Origin: Rhizobium johnstonii 3841
GTDB lineage: Bacteria; Pseudomonadota; Alphaproteobacteria; Rhizobiales; Rhizobiaceae
Direction: 5' to 3'
NCBI RefSeq assembly: GCF_000009265.1
Contig: NC_008380.1
Coordinates: forward strand, 3,353,501 to 3,417,500
DNA: 64,000 nt
The notes below the pieces were generated by a model that was not told where the DNA came from, did no database searches, and was given only the letters and a program-made list of their open reading frames with translations. A program made the translations under genes and the position numbers. Each line of letters opens with the position of its first letter. Within the stretch, counting starts at the first letter, position 1. Of this stretch, positions 7,991-16,472 are shown piece by piece.

Positions 7991-9048
7991 TATCCGATCC
8001 GGCTGTTCTTTTGCGAGCGCGGCGGCTCCTCGGATGCAAAGGCCGCATCCAGCGCGGCGCGTTTGTCGCTGGCGCTCATTTCCGAGAAAGCGATCGACAA
8101 TTGTGCCTGTTCACCGCCGCGCACGATCGTCTCGACCATGAACATCGGCCGCTTCTTGCTCTCCTGTACCAGACGGCCGAGATACTCGCCGATGATGCCG
8201 ATGCAGATCAGCTGGATAGCGCTGAAGGCGCTGACCGCGGCCATGATCGACGACCAGCCGGTCACCGTCTCGCCCTGCAGCCAGCGAATGAAGGTGTAGA
8301 CGAGCAATGCGATCGCGACGCCGGCGCTCATCATGCCAAGCCAAGTGCTGATGCGCAGCGGTGTCGTTGAAAAGCTGGTGATCGCATCGAGAGCGAAATT
8401 GATCATCTTGCGCAAAGGATATTTCGTCGTGCCGGCAAAACGGGCGTCACGCTCGTAGGGGAGCGCCACCTGCCTGCCGCCGATCCAGCTGACCATGCCG
8501 CGGATGAAGCGATCGCGCTCCGGCATCGCCAGCAGGATATCGACGACACGCCGGCGCATCAGCCGGAAATCACCGGTATCGCGCGGGATGGTCACGGAAG
8601 CGAGCTTGGACAAAGCGCGATAGAAGAGCGAAGCGGAGGCCAGCTTGAACCAGCTTTCGCCCTGGCGGCGCGTGCGCTGACCGTAAACGACGTCGGCGCC
8701 GCGCTCCATGATCGGCATCATCATCAAAAGCAGCTCGGGCGGATCCTGAAGATCGGCATCGATCAAAAGCACGCGCTCGCCCCGCGACGCGGAAAGCCCT
8801 GCCGTCGATGCCAGCTGGTGACCGTGATTGCGCAAAAGACGAACACCGAGCACCTGCGGCACATTTGCCGCCAGATCCGAAATGATCTCCCAGGTGCGAT
8901 CGGACGAGCCGTCATCGACGAGAATGAGCTCGAAGGCATCACCGGCAACGCTATGAGCAGCGGCGGCGGCGCGGCGGCAGAACTCGCGCAGCCCTTCTTC
9001 CTCGTTGTGACAAGGCGCGACGATGGAAAGAAATGGGACTTGCGCCAT
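7990..9048 (-). CDS. GT2 glycosyltransferase, polyprenyl-phosphate sugar synthase (GtrB/DPM1-like)
   Basis: This 352-residue protein has an N-terminal GT-A domain with SIVAPCHNEEEG, LILVDDGSSD (residues about 41-50) and LLIDADLQDPPEL (the DXD-type site). Two C-terminal membrane helices (about 232-255 and 265-290) end in IGEYLGRLVQESKKRP, the signature of GtrB-type enzymes. Such enzymes move a sugar from a nucleotide donor to polyprenyl phosphate at the inner membrane. A 1-base overlap joins it to the following membrane protein. The likely pathway is surface glycan or glycolipid decoration; the sugar cannot be told. Confidence 0.88.
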   Translation of the reverse strand: MAQVPFLSIVAPCHNEEEGLREFCRRAAAAAHSVAGDAFELILVDDGSSDRTWEIISDLAANVPQVLGVRLLRNHGHQLASTAGLSASRGERVLLIDADLQDPPELLLMMMPIMERGADVVYGQRTRRQGESWFKLASASLFYRALSKLASVTIPRDTGDFRLMRRRVVDILLAMPERDRFIRGMVSWIGGRQVALPYERDARFAGTTKYPLRKMINFALDAITSFSTTPLRISTWLGMMSAGVAIALLVYTFIRWLQGETVTGWSSIMAAVSAFSAIQLICIGIIGEYLGRLVQESKKRPMFMVETIVRGGEQAQLSIAFSEMSASDKRAALDAAFASEEPPRSQKNSRIG

Positions 9049-9140
9049 GCTGACGTCGGTGCCTGCTTGATGTTTTGGCGCCAGACTAGCGACGAAACGT
9101 CAAACATCCTTTAACGATTGGCTACCGGTCGCAAGGCCGA

Positions 9141-10049
9141 CTATTCCGCCGCCATGACCTCGCGGGCGCCGTCAATATCGCGGGCCGGCGAGGCGCCGTA
9201 GAGGCGGCTGTATTCACGGCTGAACTGCGACGGGCTTTGATAGCCGACGCGGTGGCCGGCCGTGCCCGCATCGAGGCGCTCCACGAGCATCAGCCGGCGT
9301 GCCTCGTGCAGGCGAAGCTGCTTTTGATACTGCACCGGCGTCATCGCCGTGACCGATTTAAAGTGATGATGGAAGGACGACACGCTCATGCTGACGCGGT
9401 CGGCAAGGTCTTCGATGCGCAGTGGCCGCGCGAAATTCTCCTTCAGCCATGCGACGGCGCGCGCGACCCTATTGCTGTGGCTGTCTGCAGTGGCGATGTT
9501 GATCAGCCGCGCGCCATCCGGCCCGGTCAGCACCCGGTAGAGGATTTCCTGCTCGATCAGCGGCGCCATGGCAGGAATGTCGCCTGGACGATCGAGCAAG
9601 CGCAGCAGGCGGACGGCAGCATCCAGGAGCTCCGGCGGAGCGACGTTCACCGCCATCCCGCGCTGCCCGTCGGTATGGGCGGCCGGGCTCGGAATATCGA
9701 TGCGGCTGAGCAACTCCAGCAGCTTTTCCGAGTCGATTGCCAGCCCCAGGCAGAGATGCGGAACCTCCGGGCTTGCCTCCGTGACGCGCCAGGCGACCGG
9801 CAGGTCGAGCGAGGTCAGCAGATAGTCCCCAGTCCCATAGCTGATAAGCTCCGTGCCGAGGCGCAAGCTCTTGGCGCCCTGCAGTACAAAGGCAAAACAG
9901 GGCCGGTAGCTGCTATGTAAGGGATCGCTGGGCTTGGACCGACGGCTGATGTGAAGATTGCCGATATCAGTCGCAAACTCACCGTCACCAGCCGCGAAGC
10001 GCATCGCGATATCGACGATTTCCTGATAGGGGCTGAAGGGCAAAGTCAT
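9141..10049 (-). CDS. AraC-family regulator with AraC-type N-terminal cupin domain
   Basis: This is a 302-residue regulator. Residues about 20-170 form the AraC_N domain (YRPCFAFVLQGAKSL and GDYLLTSLDLPV); residues about 195-295 contain two helix-turn-helices (IEDLADRVSMSVSSFHHHFK and VGYQSPSQFSREYSRLYG). It is divergent from the zinc alcohol dehydrogenase across about 200 bases, the usual layout for an AraC activator of an aldehyde/alcohol oxidoreductase, similar to E. coli YqhC with yqhD. Regulation of the neighbour is inferred. Confidence 0.9.
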   Translation of the reverse strand: MTLPFSPYQEIVDIAMRFAAGDGEFATDIGNLHISRRSKPSDPLHSSYRPCFAFVLQGAKSLRLGTELISYGTGDYLLTSLDLPVAWRVTEASPEVPHLCLGLAIDSEKLLELLSRIDIPSPAAHTDGQRGMAVNVAPPELLDAAVRLLRLLDRPGDIPAMAPLIEQEILYRVLTGPDGARLINIATADSHSNRVARAVAWLKENFARPLRIEDLADRVSMSVSSFHHHFKSVTAMTPVQYQKQLRLHEARRLMLVERLDAGTAGHRVGYQSPSQFSREYSRLYGASPARDIDGAREVMAAE

Positions 10050-10253
10050 GCGGCAACTCTTTCTGTCAACTGTCTGACGCCGGCGATACCGCTCTTATCT
10101 AGAGTGCCCTGGCCATTTCGCAAACAGGCCGGCGCCTCACTTTTGCAGGATCGTGCAAAAAGCTGAGAGGATCGCTCTAACCCTCTGACGCAGTTCCGGG
10201 CAATAGTCCACCATCTCTTTCAACCCCCACCACAATCGAAAAGGATGGTTCCC

Positions 10254-11300
10254 ATGCCTATTGCAAGAGGCTACGCCGCGACCGACGCTTCCAAGCCCCT
10301 GACCCCCTTCACCTTCGAACGCCGCAACCCGAACCCCGATGACGTCGTTATCGACATCAAATTTGCCGGCATCTGCCATTCGGACATCCACACTGTCCGC
10401 AACGAATGGAAGAACGCCGTCTATCCGATCGTGCCGGGCCATGAGATCGCCGGCATCGTCTCGGCTGTCGGTTCCGATGTGACCAAATTCAAGGTCGGCG
10501 ATCGCGTCGGCGTCGGCTGCTTCGTCGATTCCTGCATCGGCTGCGCCGAGCGCGACCTCGATCGCGAACAGTATATGCCGGGGCTCGCCGGCACCTACAA
10601 CGACTTCGAAGCCGACCGCAAGACACGGACCCAGGGCGGCTATTCCGACTCGATCGTCGTTAGGGAAGGCTATGTCATGTCCATTCCGGACAATCTGCCG
10701 CTCGATGCCTCCGCGCCGCTGCTCTGCGCCGGCATCACGCTCTACTCGCCGCTGCGCCACTGGAATGCCGGTCCCGGCAAGAAGGTCGCGATCGTCGGCA
10801 TGGGCGGCCTCGGCCACATGGGCGTCAAGCTCGGCGCCGCCATGGGTGCCGATATCACCGTTCTCTCCCAGAGCCTTTCCAAGAAGGAAGATGGGCTGAA
10901 GCTCGGCGCCAAGGAATATTACGCCACCAACGACCCGGAAACCTTCACGAAGCTCGCCGGCACTTTCGACCTGATCATCTGCACCGTCAGCGCCGAGATC
11001 GACTGGAATGCCTATCTCGGCCTCCTGAAGGTGGATGGTTCCTTCGTGGTGGTCGGCGCGCCGGAAAACCCGATCCCCGTGCATGCGTTCTCGATCATCC
11101 CCGGCCGCAAGAGCATATCAGGCTCGATGATCGGCTCGATCAAGGAAACCCAGGAAATGCTCGACTTCTGCGGCGAGCACAACATCGTCTCCGAGATCGA
11201 GAAGATCAACATCCAGCAGGTCAACGAAGCCTATGAACGCGTCCTGAAAAGCGACGTCCGCTACCGCTTCGTCATCGACATCGCCTCGCTGGCGGCTTGA
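10254..11300 (+). CDS. NAD(P)-dependent zinc alcohol dehydrogenase (YahK/CAD-like)
   Basis: This 348-residue medium-chain dehydrogenase keeps the catalytic zinc residues in GICHSDIH (C41) and PGHEIAGIV (H63, E64) and the Rossmann motif VGMGGLGHMG. It probably interconverts aldehydes and alcohols in the cytoplasm. The structural-zinc lobe is degenerate: after C94 and C97 the third and fourth ligand positions are R100 and M108. ATG 10254 is preferred over 10245 because AAAGG sits at the right distance. A hairpin terminator follows. The divergent AraC gene is its likely regulator. Confidence 0.9.
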   Translation: MPIARGYAATDASKPLTPFTFERRNPNPDDVVIDIKFAGICHSDIHTVRNEWKNAVYPIVPGHEIAGIVSAVGSDVTKFKVGDRVGVGCFVDSCIGCAERDLDREQYMPGLAGTYNDFEADRKTRTQGGYSDSIVVREGYVMSIPDNLPLDASAPLLCAGITLYSPLRHWNAGPGKKVAIVGMGGLGHMGVKLGAAMGADITVLSQSLSKKEDGLKLGAKEYYATNDPETFTKLAGTFDLIICTVSAEIDWNAYLGLLKVDGSFVVVGAPENPIPVHAFSIIPGRKSISGSMIGSIKETQEMLDFCGEHNIVSEIEKINIQQVNEAYERVLKSDVRYRFVIDIASLAA

Positions 11301-11309
11301 GAAAACGAG

Positions 11310-11336
11310 AGGCGGCTCCTTAGGGGGCCGCCTTTC
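11310..11336 (+). terminator. Intrinsic terminator after alcohol dehydrogenase
   Basis: AGGCGGCTCC, loop TTAG, GGGGCCGCCT gives a 10-bp stem with one G-T pair, followed by TTT. It lies 10 bases after the alcohol dehydrogenase stop. Confidence 0.75.
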
Positions 11337-11361
11337 TGAATACGGCATCCTCCATCCGTCC

Positions 11362-13317
11362 TCATGCTGAGGCTCTCGTGGACTGCAGCCGCAGCAGATA
11401 TTCGACTGGTTTGAACGGATCGGGGCCTGAACGCCGGCGAACGCGCGGCGGGCCAGCCATCGGGGCGTAGTGATCGTAGCCGGTTTCCATCGTCCCCGCC
11501 CCGCTTGTCAGGCCCGGCAATTGCTGCTGGACGCTCTGGATCATCGCGGACGCCATCGTGCCTTCCAGCCGGGCCGTGCCGTCGGCGATCACGGAATCCG
11601 TCATCGTCGCGGCAGATTTCGCAAGCAGGGTCAGCAAGCCGTTCAAGCTCTCCCCCGGCGCTTCGAGATAAAAGCGATCGATCGGCTCGCACAGGACGGT
11701 TTGCGCGGCGGACAGTGCATCTGCCAGCACCCAAGGTGTCAGTTGCCGGAAATCGGCGGCGGTGCTTGCGGGCGAGCTGTGCCGGGCCGCCGTCATCGCT
11801 ACGTGGCAATCGATGACCTGCCAGCCGAAAACGCCCTGCTTCAGCGTTTCGAACACGGTTTCTTCGACCGCCCTATAAAAGCTGGCCGGCATCTGGCCGA
11901 CGTCCACTTCAAGCGCGAAGCTGTTGCCCGCTCCTTCCGGACGCGGCTCGACGCGCAAACCGACGGTGGCGAGAAACGGATTGGGCTCCTTGAAGAGGAT
12001 CTGCAGGCCTTCCCCAGTTCCCACAAGCCTTTCCACTAAGATGACCGTGCTTTCGTCGAACCCAGCCTCGAGGCCGAAATCCGTCAGCAGGGTCGATTGG
12101 ACGACCTCCTTCTGCACCTCGCCATAGAGCGATACGAAGATGTCGTCGGCATCATCGTTCCGGCGCAGATTGATCAACGGGTCCTGCTCCGCCATCCGGT
12201 TCAGCGCCAGCCAGAGGGCAGCCTTGTCGGAGGGCCGCCGGGCAAGGACGCGGGTTTCGAGGCTGGGCGGGGCAAACTGCGGCCGCCCAGCCGCGAGCAG
12301 GTCGCCGCCCACCACATCCCCGATGTGTGCGCCGGCAAGGCCGCTTACGCGCGCGATCTGCCCGGCGCGGAAGCTTGCGGCGCCATGAACCCGGCCGGCC
12401 TCGAAAACCTCGATCGCGGTCACTCTTTCCGGGCCTTTGGGCAAATCCAGATGTTGCCGCAGCCGGACCGTGCCTGACGTCAGATAGATATAGGTCAGCT
12501 TTTCACCGCCCCAGCCGCGTTCGATCTTGAAGATGTTTCCGGCAATCGGCCCGTCCGGATCGAGGCGTCGGCCGGGCAATATCGTCGCGATGGCCGATGT
12601 CAGGGCCGGCACGCCGACGCCGGTCGTTGCCGCACCTGCGAAGACCGGATGCACCAGACCACTCGCGACCTGATCGGTCAGGCAGCGTCCAAGCCTGTCC
12701 GCCATCAGGCGATCGGGCGCCAAGACGTAGTCGTCCAGCAGCGCCTCGTCATTCTCCGCGAGTACTTCGCAGAGCGGCGTGAAAAGCGGTTCGCATCCGG
12801 GAGCCAACGCCTCCACCCGAGCAAGCCTGCTGCCGGCATCGACGACGGAAGACATGGCGATGGGGCGAACGAGCAATTGGCTGGCAAGAGCGTTCAGCAC
12901 GTCCTCATATTGCGCGCCGAGACGATCGACCTTGTTGACGAAGAAGACGAAGGGAACGCCAAGCCGCCGCAGCGCCCGCACCAGCACCCGTGTCTGGGCT
13001 TGCACGCCTTCGACCGCCGAAATGACGACGATTGCGGCATCCAGCAATCCGAGCACCCGCTCGACCTCGGCGATGAAATCCGGGTGACCGGGCGTGTCGA
13101 TGAGATTGACGGTCCTGTCGCCGATCGCGAACGACACCACCGCGGCCCTGATCGTGATGCCGCGTTGCCGTTCGAGCTCGAGAGTGTCCGTCTGTGTATT
13201 ACCGGTATCGACGCTGCCGAGCTTGTCGATGACGCCGGCGTCAAAAAGCAGTCTTTCGGTAAGGCTAGTCTTGCCTGCGTCCACATGGGCGAGAATGCCC
13301 AGATTCAAAGTGCGCAT
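11362..13317 (-). CDS. Tet(M)/OtrA-like ribosomal-protection GTPase
   Basis: This 651-residue EF-G-like translational GTPase has G1 AHVDAGKTSL (residues 10-19), a switch ERQRGITI, G3 DTPGHPDF and G4 NKVDR. Length and layout (G domain, domain II, then III-V without the EF-G insert) match ribosomal-protection proteins, which release tetracycline from the 30S subunit. The C-terminus ends in a basic stretch with YDHYAPMAGPP. It stands alone, with no mobile-element marks around it, so it looks intrinsic rather than recently acquired. Whether it protects against tetracycline or has a housekeeping role cannot be decided here. Confidence 0.85.
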   Translation of the reverse strand: MRTLNLGILAHVDAGKTSLTERLLFDAGVIDKLGSVDTGNTQTDTLELERQRGITIRAAVVSFAIGDRTVNLIDTPGHPDFIAEVERVLGLLDAAIVVISAVEGVQAQTRVLVRALRRLGVPFVFFVNKVDRLGAQYEDVLNALASQLLVRPIAMSSVVDAGSRLARVEALAPGCEPLFTPLCEVLAENDEALLDDYVLAPDRLMADRLGRCLTDQVASGLVHPVFAGAATTGVGVPALTSAIATILPGRRLDPDGPIAGNIFKIERGWGGEKLTYIYLTSGTVRLRQHLDLPKGPERVTAIEVFEAGRVHGAASFRAGQIARVSGLAGAHIGDVVGGDLLAAGRPQFAPPSLETRVLARRPSDKAALWLALNRMAEQDPLINLRRNDDADDIFVSLYGEVQKEVVQSTLLTDFGLEAGFDESTVILVERLVGTGEGLQILFKEPNPFLATVGLRVEPRPEGAGNSFALEVDVGQMPASFYRAVEETVFETLKQGVFGWQVIDCHVAMTAARHSSPASTAADFRQLTPWVLADALSAAQTVLCEPIDRFYLEAPGESLNGLLTLLAKSAATMTDSVIADGTARLEGTMASAMIQSVQQQLPGLTSGAGTMETGYDHYAPMAGPPRVRRRSGPDPFKPVEYLLRLQSTRASA

Positions 13318-13326
13318 GAACCACCA

Positions 13327-13363
13327 ACTTCTCAGAATTTCGAATGTGATTTTCGTGAGAAGT
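13327..13363 (-). promoter_or_regulatory. Hairpin in leader of the ribosomal-protection gene
   Basis: ACTTCTCA and TGAGAAGT form a perfect 8-bp inverted repeat with a 21-base spacer, ending 10 bases upstream of the Tet(M)-like start. Genes of this type can be attenuated, so a leader structure is plausible, but no leader peptide was identified. Confidence 0.3.
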
Positions 13364-13527
13364 GAATCGGCGCATTGGAACCTCTACTCGCTGTAGCTAC
13401 GGCTGGATGCGTAACCCCCGGTGGTATCCGGAAGACACGGCGCAAACCCTAAGGGCGGATCCGAAGATATGTCAAGCTTGGCTACATCACTGCTTCGAGG
13501 CTTGGCCTCTGGAGGACGGGAGAAGAG

Positions 13528-14793
13528 TTACCCCTCCTCCCGCATCGTCTCCCGCTGGGTGATCAACCGGGCGCTGTGCTGGCCGCTCAGATAGATCCAA
13601 AGCCAGCTCCAGGCGACGGAGAAGCGCGAGCGGGTGCCGATCAGGAAGTAGATATGGGCAAGTCCCCAGATCCACCAGGCGAGCCAGCCCTTCAGCTTGA
13701 TCCGGCCGAAATCGATGATCGCAGCACTCTTGCCGATCGTCGCCAGGCTGCCCTGATGCCAGTAACGGAAAGGCGCCGGGGCCGGTTTGCCCAATATGCG
13801 GGCGCGGATGACCTTGGCGACGTAACCGCCCTGCTGCTTGGCGGCGGGCGCAATGCCCGGCACCGGCTTGCCGTCCTCGCGCATGACGGAGGCGGTATCG
13901 CCCACGACGAAGACCTCGGGCAGACCGGGCGCGCTCAGATCCTTCTCGACCACGACGCGCCCTGCCCGGTCCGCCGGCACGCCGAGCCATTGCGCAGCCG
14001 GCGAGGCGGTGACCCCGGCTGCCCAGACAATCGTCCGGCTGGCAACGAAGGTCTCGCCGATCTTCACGCCGTCGGCGTTGCACTCGGTCACCGGCTTGCC
14101 GAGATGGATTTCGACCCCCAGTTTCTCCAGCGCCTTCCGCGCATAGGCCGAAAGCTCCTCGGCGAAGGTCGGCAGCACCCGCGGGCCTGCTTCGACCAGA
14201 ACGACGCGGGTCTTGCGCGTGTCGATGTTTCGGAATTCCTTGGGCAGCGTGAAATGCGCGAGCTCGGCAATGATGCCGGCCAACTCGACACCGGTCGGCC
14301 CCGCCCCGACGATGGTGAAGGTCAACAGCGCATCACGTACGGCAGGGTCGGCCTCCATCTCCGCCTTCTCGAAGGCAAGCAGCACGCGCCGGCGGATCGT
14401 CGTCGCATCCTCAAGCGTCTTCAGGCCGGGCGCCACCGGCTCCCATTCGTCATGGCCGAAATAGGCATGCGTCGCCCCGGTCGCCAGCACCAGCGTATCG
14501 TAACCAAGAGTCATGCCGTTGCGTAAGGAAACCGTCTTGGCACCGCTGTCGACGCCCGTGACCTCGCCGAGCAGCACCGTCACGTCAGGCCGGTCGGCAT
14601 AGAGGCGGCGGATCGGCCAGGCGATCTCGGAGGTGGAAAGAATGGTGGTCGCCACCTGATAGAGCAGCGGCTGGAAGAGATGATGATTGCGCCGGTCGAC
14701 CAGCGTGATCTTGACGCCAGCACCCTTCAACCCGTTGACGAGTTGCAGCCCGCCGAAACCGCCGCCGACAACGACGACATGATGATCGCTCAT
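13528..14793 (-). CDS. ndh: NADH:quinone oxidoreductase type II (NDH-2)
   Basis: This 421-residue flavoprotein has two dinucleotide motifs, VVVVGGGFGGLQLVNGL (FAD, residues about 4-20) and TIVGAGPTGVELAG (NADH), plus the C-terminal FAD element FVVGDTASV. A hydrophobic C-terminal stretch near GWLAWWIWGLAHIYFLIG would anchor it to the inner membrane. It oxidises NADH and passes electrons to quinone without pumping protons, giving a bypass of complex I. It stands as a single gene with its own promoter region of about 100 bases. NDH-2 membership is firm; the symbol follows the family. Confidence 0.9.
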   Translation of the reverse strand: MSDHHVVVVGGGFGGLQLVNGLKGAGVKITLVDRRNHHLFQPLLYQVATTILSTSEIAWPIRRLYADRPDVTVLLGEVTGVDSGAKTVSLRNGMTLGYDTLVLATGATHAYFGHDEWEPVAPGLKTLEDATTIRRRVLLAFEKAEMEADPAVRDALLTFTIVGAGPTGVELAGIIAELAHFTLPKEFRNIDTRKTRVVLVEAGPRVLPTFAEELSAYARKALEKLGVEIHLGKPVTECNADGVKIGETFVASRTIVWAAGVTASPAAQWLGVPADRAGRVVVEKDLSAPGLPEVFVVGDTASVMREDGKPVPGIAPAAKQQGGYVAKVIRARILGKPAPAPFRYWHQGSLATIGKSAAIIDFGRIKLKGWLAWWIWGLAHIYFLIGTRSRFSVAWSWLWIYLSGQHSARLITQRETMREEG

Positions 14794-14901
14794 GACCTAC
14801 CCCTTTGCGCCATTTCGCTCAAAGCCAATGTGGCCTTCGCCGCGATGGTTGCAACTGCCGTTTCGGCATAGCTCCCCTGCATCCCGGTCGGTGGAGCTGG
14901 C

Positions 14902-15366
14902 TCAATCGGCATACCCAACGGGAATTGCCGTGCCGCCTTTCAGAAGTTCCATCGAGATCGAGGCCGAGACGTCGAAGAGTTCGATCTTGCGCACGATCTG
15001 CTTGTAGATCACATCGTAATGCTCGACGCGCGGCAGCACGATCTTCAGGATATAATCGTGGTTGCCGGTCAGCCGGTGCGCTTCGACGATCTCCGGAATG
15101 TCGCTGATGATCCGGCGGAAGGTCTCCGTCCATTCGTCGGAATGGTGCGCCGTCTTGACCAGCGCGAAGACAGTTGTCGGCACGCCCATTTTTTCCCGGT
15201 CGAGCACGACGATGCGCCGGGCGATATGGCCGCTCTCCTCAAGCCGCTGGATACGCCGCGAGCAGGCCGATATCGAAAGTGCCACGCGCTCGGCAAGATC
15301 GGTCACGGATATGCCCGCATCCTTTTGCAGCATGTCCAGAATGCGTCTGTCGCGATCATCAAGCAT
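14902..15366 (-). CDS. Lrp/AsnC-family regulator
   Basis: This 154-residue protein has an N-terminal helix-turn-helix (RRILDMLQKDAGISVTDLAE, then LSISACSRRIQRLEESG) and a C-terminal RAM ligand-binding domain (ALVKTAHH through HRLTGNHDYILKIVL). The size is standard for Lrp/AsnC proteins that sense amino acids. It is divergent from an aspartate/glutamate racemase-family gene, and the spacer holds repeated GACGC/GCGTC half-sites. It probably regulates both itself and the racemase in response to an amino acid; the effector is not known. Confidence 0.92.
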   Translation of the reverse strand: MLDDRDRRILDMLQKDAGISVTDLAERVALSISACSRRIQRLEESGHIARRIVVLDREKMGVPTTVFALVKTAHHSDEWTETFRRIISDIPEIVEAHRLTGNHDYILKIVLPRVEHYDVIYKQIVRKIELFDVSASISMELLKGGTAIPVGYAD

Positions 15367-15384
15367 GTGTCGAACATATACCTC

Positions 15385-15445
15385 TCGCGTCTTTTTTGCA
15401 GGATTTCATAAAATGACGCAAAATCTTATCACATATATGACGCGA
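15385..15445. promoter_or_regulatory. Half-sites TCGCGTC/GACGCGA in the Lrp-racemase spacer
   Basis: TCGCGTC at 15385-15391 is matched by GACGCGA at 15439-15445, with a third GACGC at 15415. The AT-rich stretch between them and the multiple half-sites fit cooperative binding by an Lrp-type octamer. Confidence 0.45.
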
Positions 15446-15524
15446 GGGACAAACAAAGCAAACACGTCGCGTCGGGATTGCTGCATCATTTTCGAAAGTT
15501 CAGAAGCATGGAGAGCATGAAGAG

Positions 15525-16244
15525 ATGGAAACGATCGGCCTTATCGGCGGCATGAGTTTCGAAAGTTCGGCGGTCTATTACCGTGTCGTCAACGAGATGG
15601 TGCGTGACCGCAAGGGTGGCCTCGCCTCGGCCGAACTCATCCTGCATTCTGTCAATTTCGAGGAGATCGTCGCGCTTCAGAAGGCCGGCGACTGGGATAT
15701 GGCCGCCCGTCGCCTCGCCGACGTGGCTCTGCGCCTGCAGATCGCCGGCGCCGGCTGCATCCTGATCTGCACGAACACCATGCATCTGATCGCCGACAAG
15801 GTCGCGGAGAAGATCTCCGTACCGCTGATCCACATCATCGACGAGACGGCGAAATCGCTGCATGCGGCCGGCCGCAAGCGCCCGCTGCTGCTTGCTACCC
15901 GCTACACGATGGAGCACGGATTCTACAGCGACCGCATGAAGAGCCTTGGTTTTGATATCATGGTGCCTGATGCGAGCGACCGCACGACGGTGCACGATAT
16001 CATCTTCAACGAACTCTGCGCCGGTAAGGTGCTCGACAGTTCGCGTCAAAAACTGTTCGATGTCATCGCTCGCGCCGTCGACAACGGCGCCGACAGCATC
16101 ATCCTCGGCTGCACCGAAATCTGCCTGATCCTCGATCCCGACCATTTACCGCTGCCGGGCTTCGACACCACAGCGATCCATGCGCGGGCGGCGGTCGATT
16201 TTGCGCTTGGAATGGACGAGGCAGCAGAAGAAGAAGCCGCCTGA
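15525..16244 (+). CDS. Aspartate/glutamate racemase family protein (YgeA-like)
   Basis: This 239-residue PLP-independent amino-acid racemase starts METIGLIGGMSFESS. Both catalytic cysteines are present: C82 in ICTNTMH and C196 in LGCTEI. The family interconverts D- and L-forms of Asp, Glu or other amino acids in the cytoplasm by two-base proton transfer. The divergent Lrp-type gene suggests substrate-dependent control. Substrate is uncertain; E. coli YgeA is a broad-specificity racemase of similar size. Confidence 0.87.
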   Translation: METIGLIGGMSFESSAVYYRVVNEMVRDRKGGLASAELILHSVNFEEIVALQKAGDWDMAARRLADVALRLQIAGAGCILICTNTMHLIADKVAEKISVPLIHIIDETAKSLHAAGRKRPLLLATRYTMEHGFYSDRMKSLGFDIMVPDASDRTTVHDIIFNELCAGKVLDSSRQKLFDVIARAVDNGADSIILGCTEICLILDPDHLPLPGFDTTAIHARAAVDFALGMDEAAEEEAA

Positions 16245-16280
16245 TATTGCCGCGTTAGTTGACTCAGTCCACTAAATACA

Positions 16281-16468
16281 GGACAAGATCTCCATCTGGA
16301 GATCTTGTCCGGACTGCTGACAAAGTCGGCCAACTCCTCTTTCGTCATGCTCGGGCTTGTCCCGAGCATCTGCAACCAGTGCAGCAGATCCTCGGCACAA
16401 GGCCGAGGATGACGCCGAGTGAAGAGGACGGTTCGTCAGCAGTCTGACCAGAATCTCCATTTGGAGAT
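16281..16468. repeat. Nested palindromic intergenic element
   Basis: At least five inverted repeats are nested here: 14+14 at 16281-16310 (spacer TC), GACTGCTGAC at 16312-16321 pairing with GTCAGCAGTC at 16435-16444, ATGCTCGGG/CCCGAGCAT at 16347-16369, ATCCTCGGC/GCCGAGGAT at 16388-16410, and ATCTCCA/TGGAGAT at 16453-16468. The middle palindrome resembles an element common in rhizobial intergenic regions (mosaic elements). The outer boxes are near-identical to each other and may be operators of the adjacent MarR-GNAT gene. Confidence 0.75.
16453..16468 (+). promoter_or_regulatory. MarR-type operator overlapping the ribosome site of the MarR-GNAT gene
   Basis: ATCTCCA-TT-TGGAGAT is a perfect 7+7 palindrome whose right arm contains the GGAG ribosome site five bases before the ATG. 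A second copy, ATCTCCA-TC-TGGAGAT, lies 165 bp upstream at 16288-16303. Size and symmetry suit a MarR dimer. Confidence 0.5.
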
Positions 16469-16472
16469 CATC

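Noticed and set aside
6659..8299. Long plus-strand ORF of 546 residues
   Set aside because: It is antisense to the membrane protein and GT2 gene; its composition is Arg/His/Gln-rich with no domain, typical of a shadow frame in high-GC DNA.
16338..16411. Possible intrinsic terminator or small RNA in the MarR-GNAT upstream region
   Set aside because: The hairpins are better explained as parts of a common rhizobial intergenic palindromic element and have no T-run.
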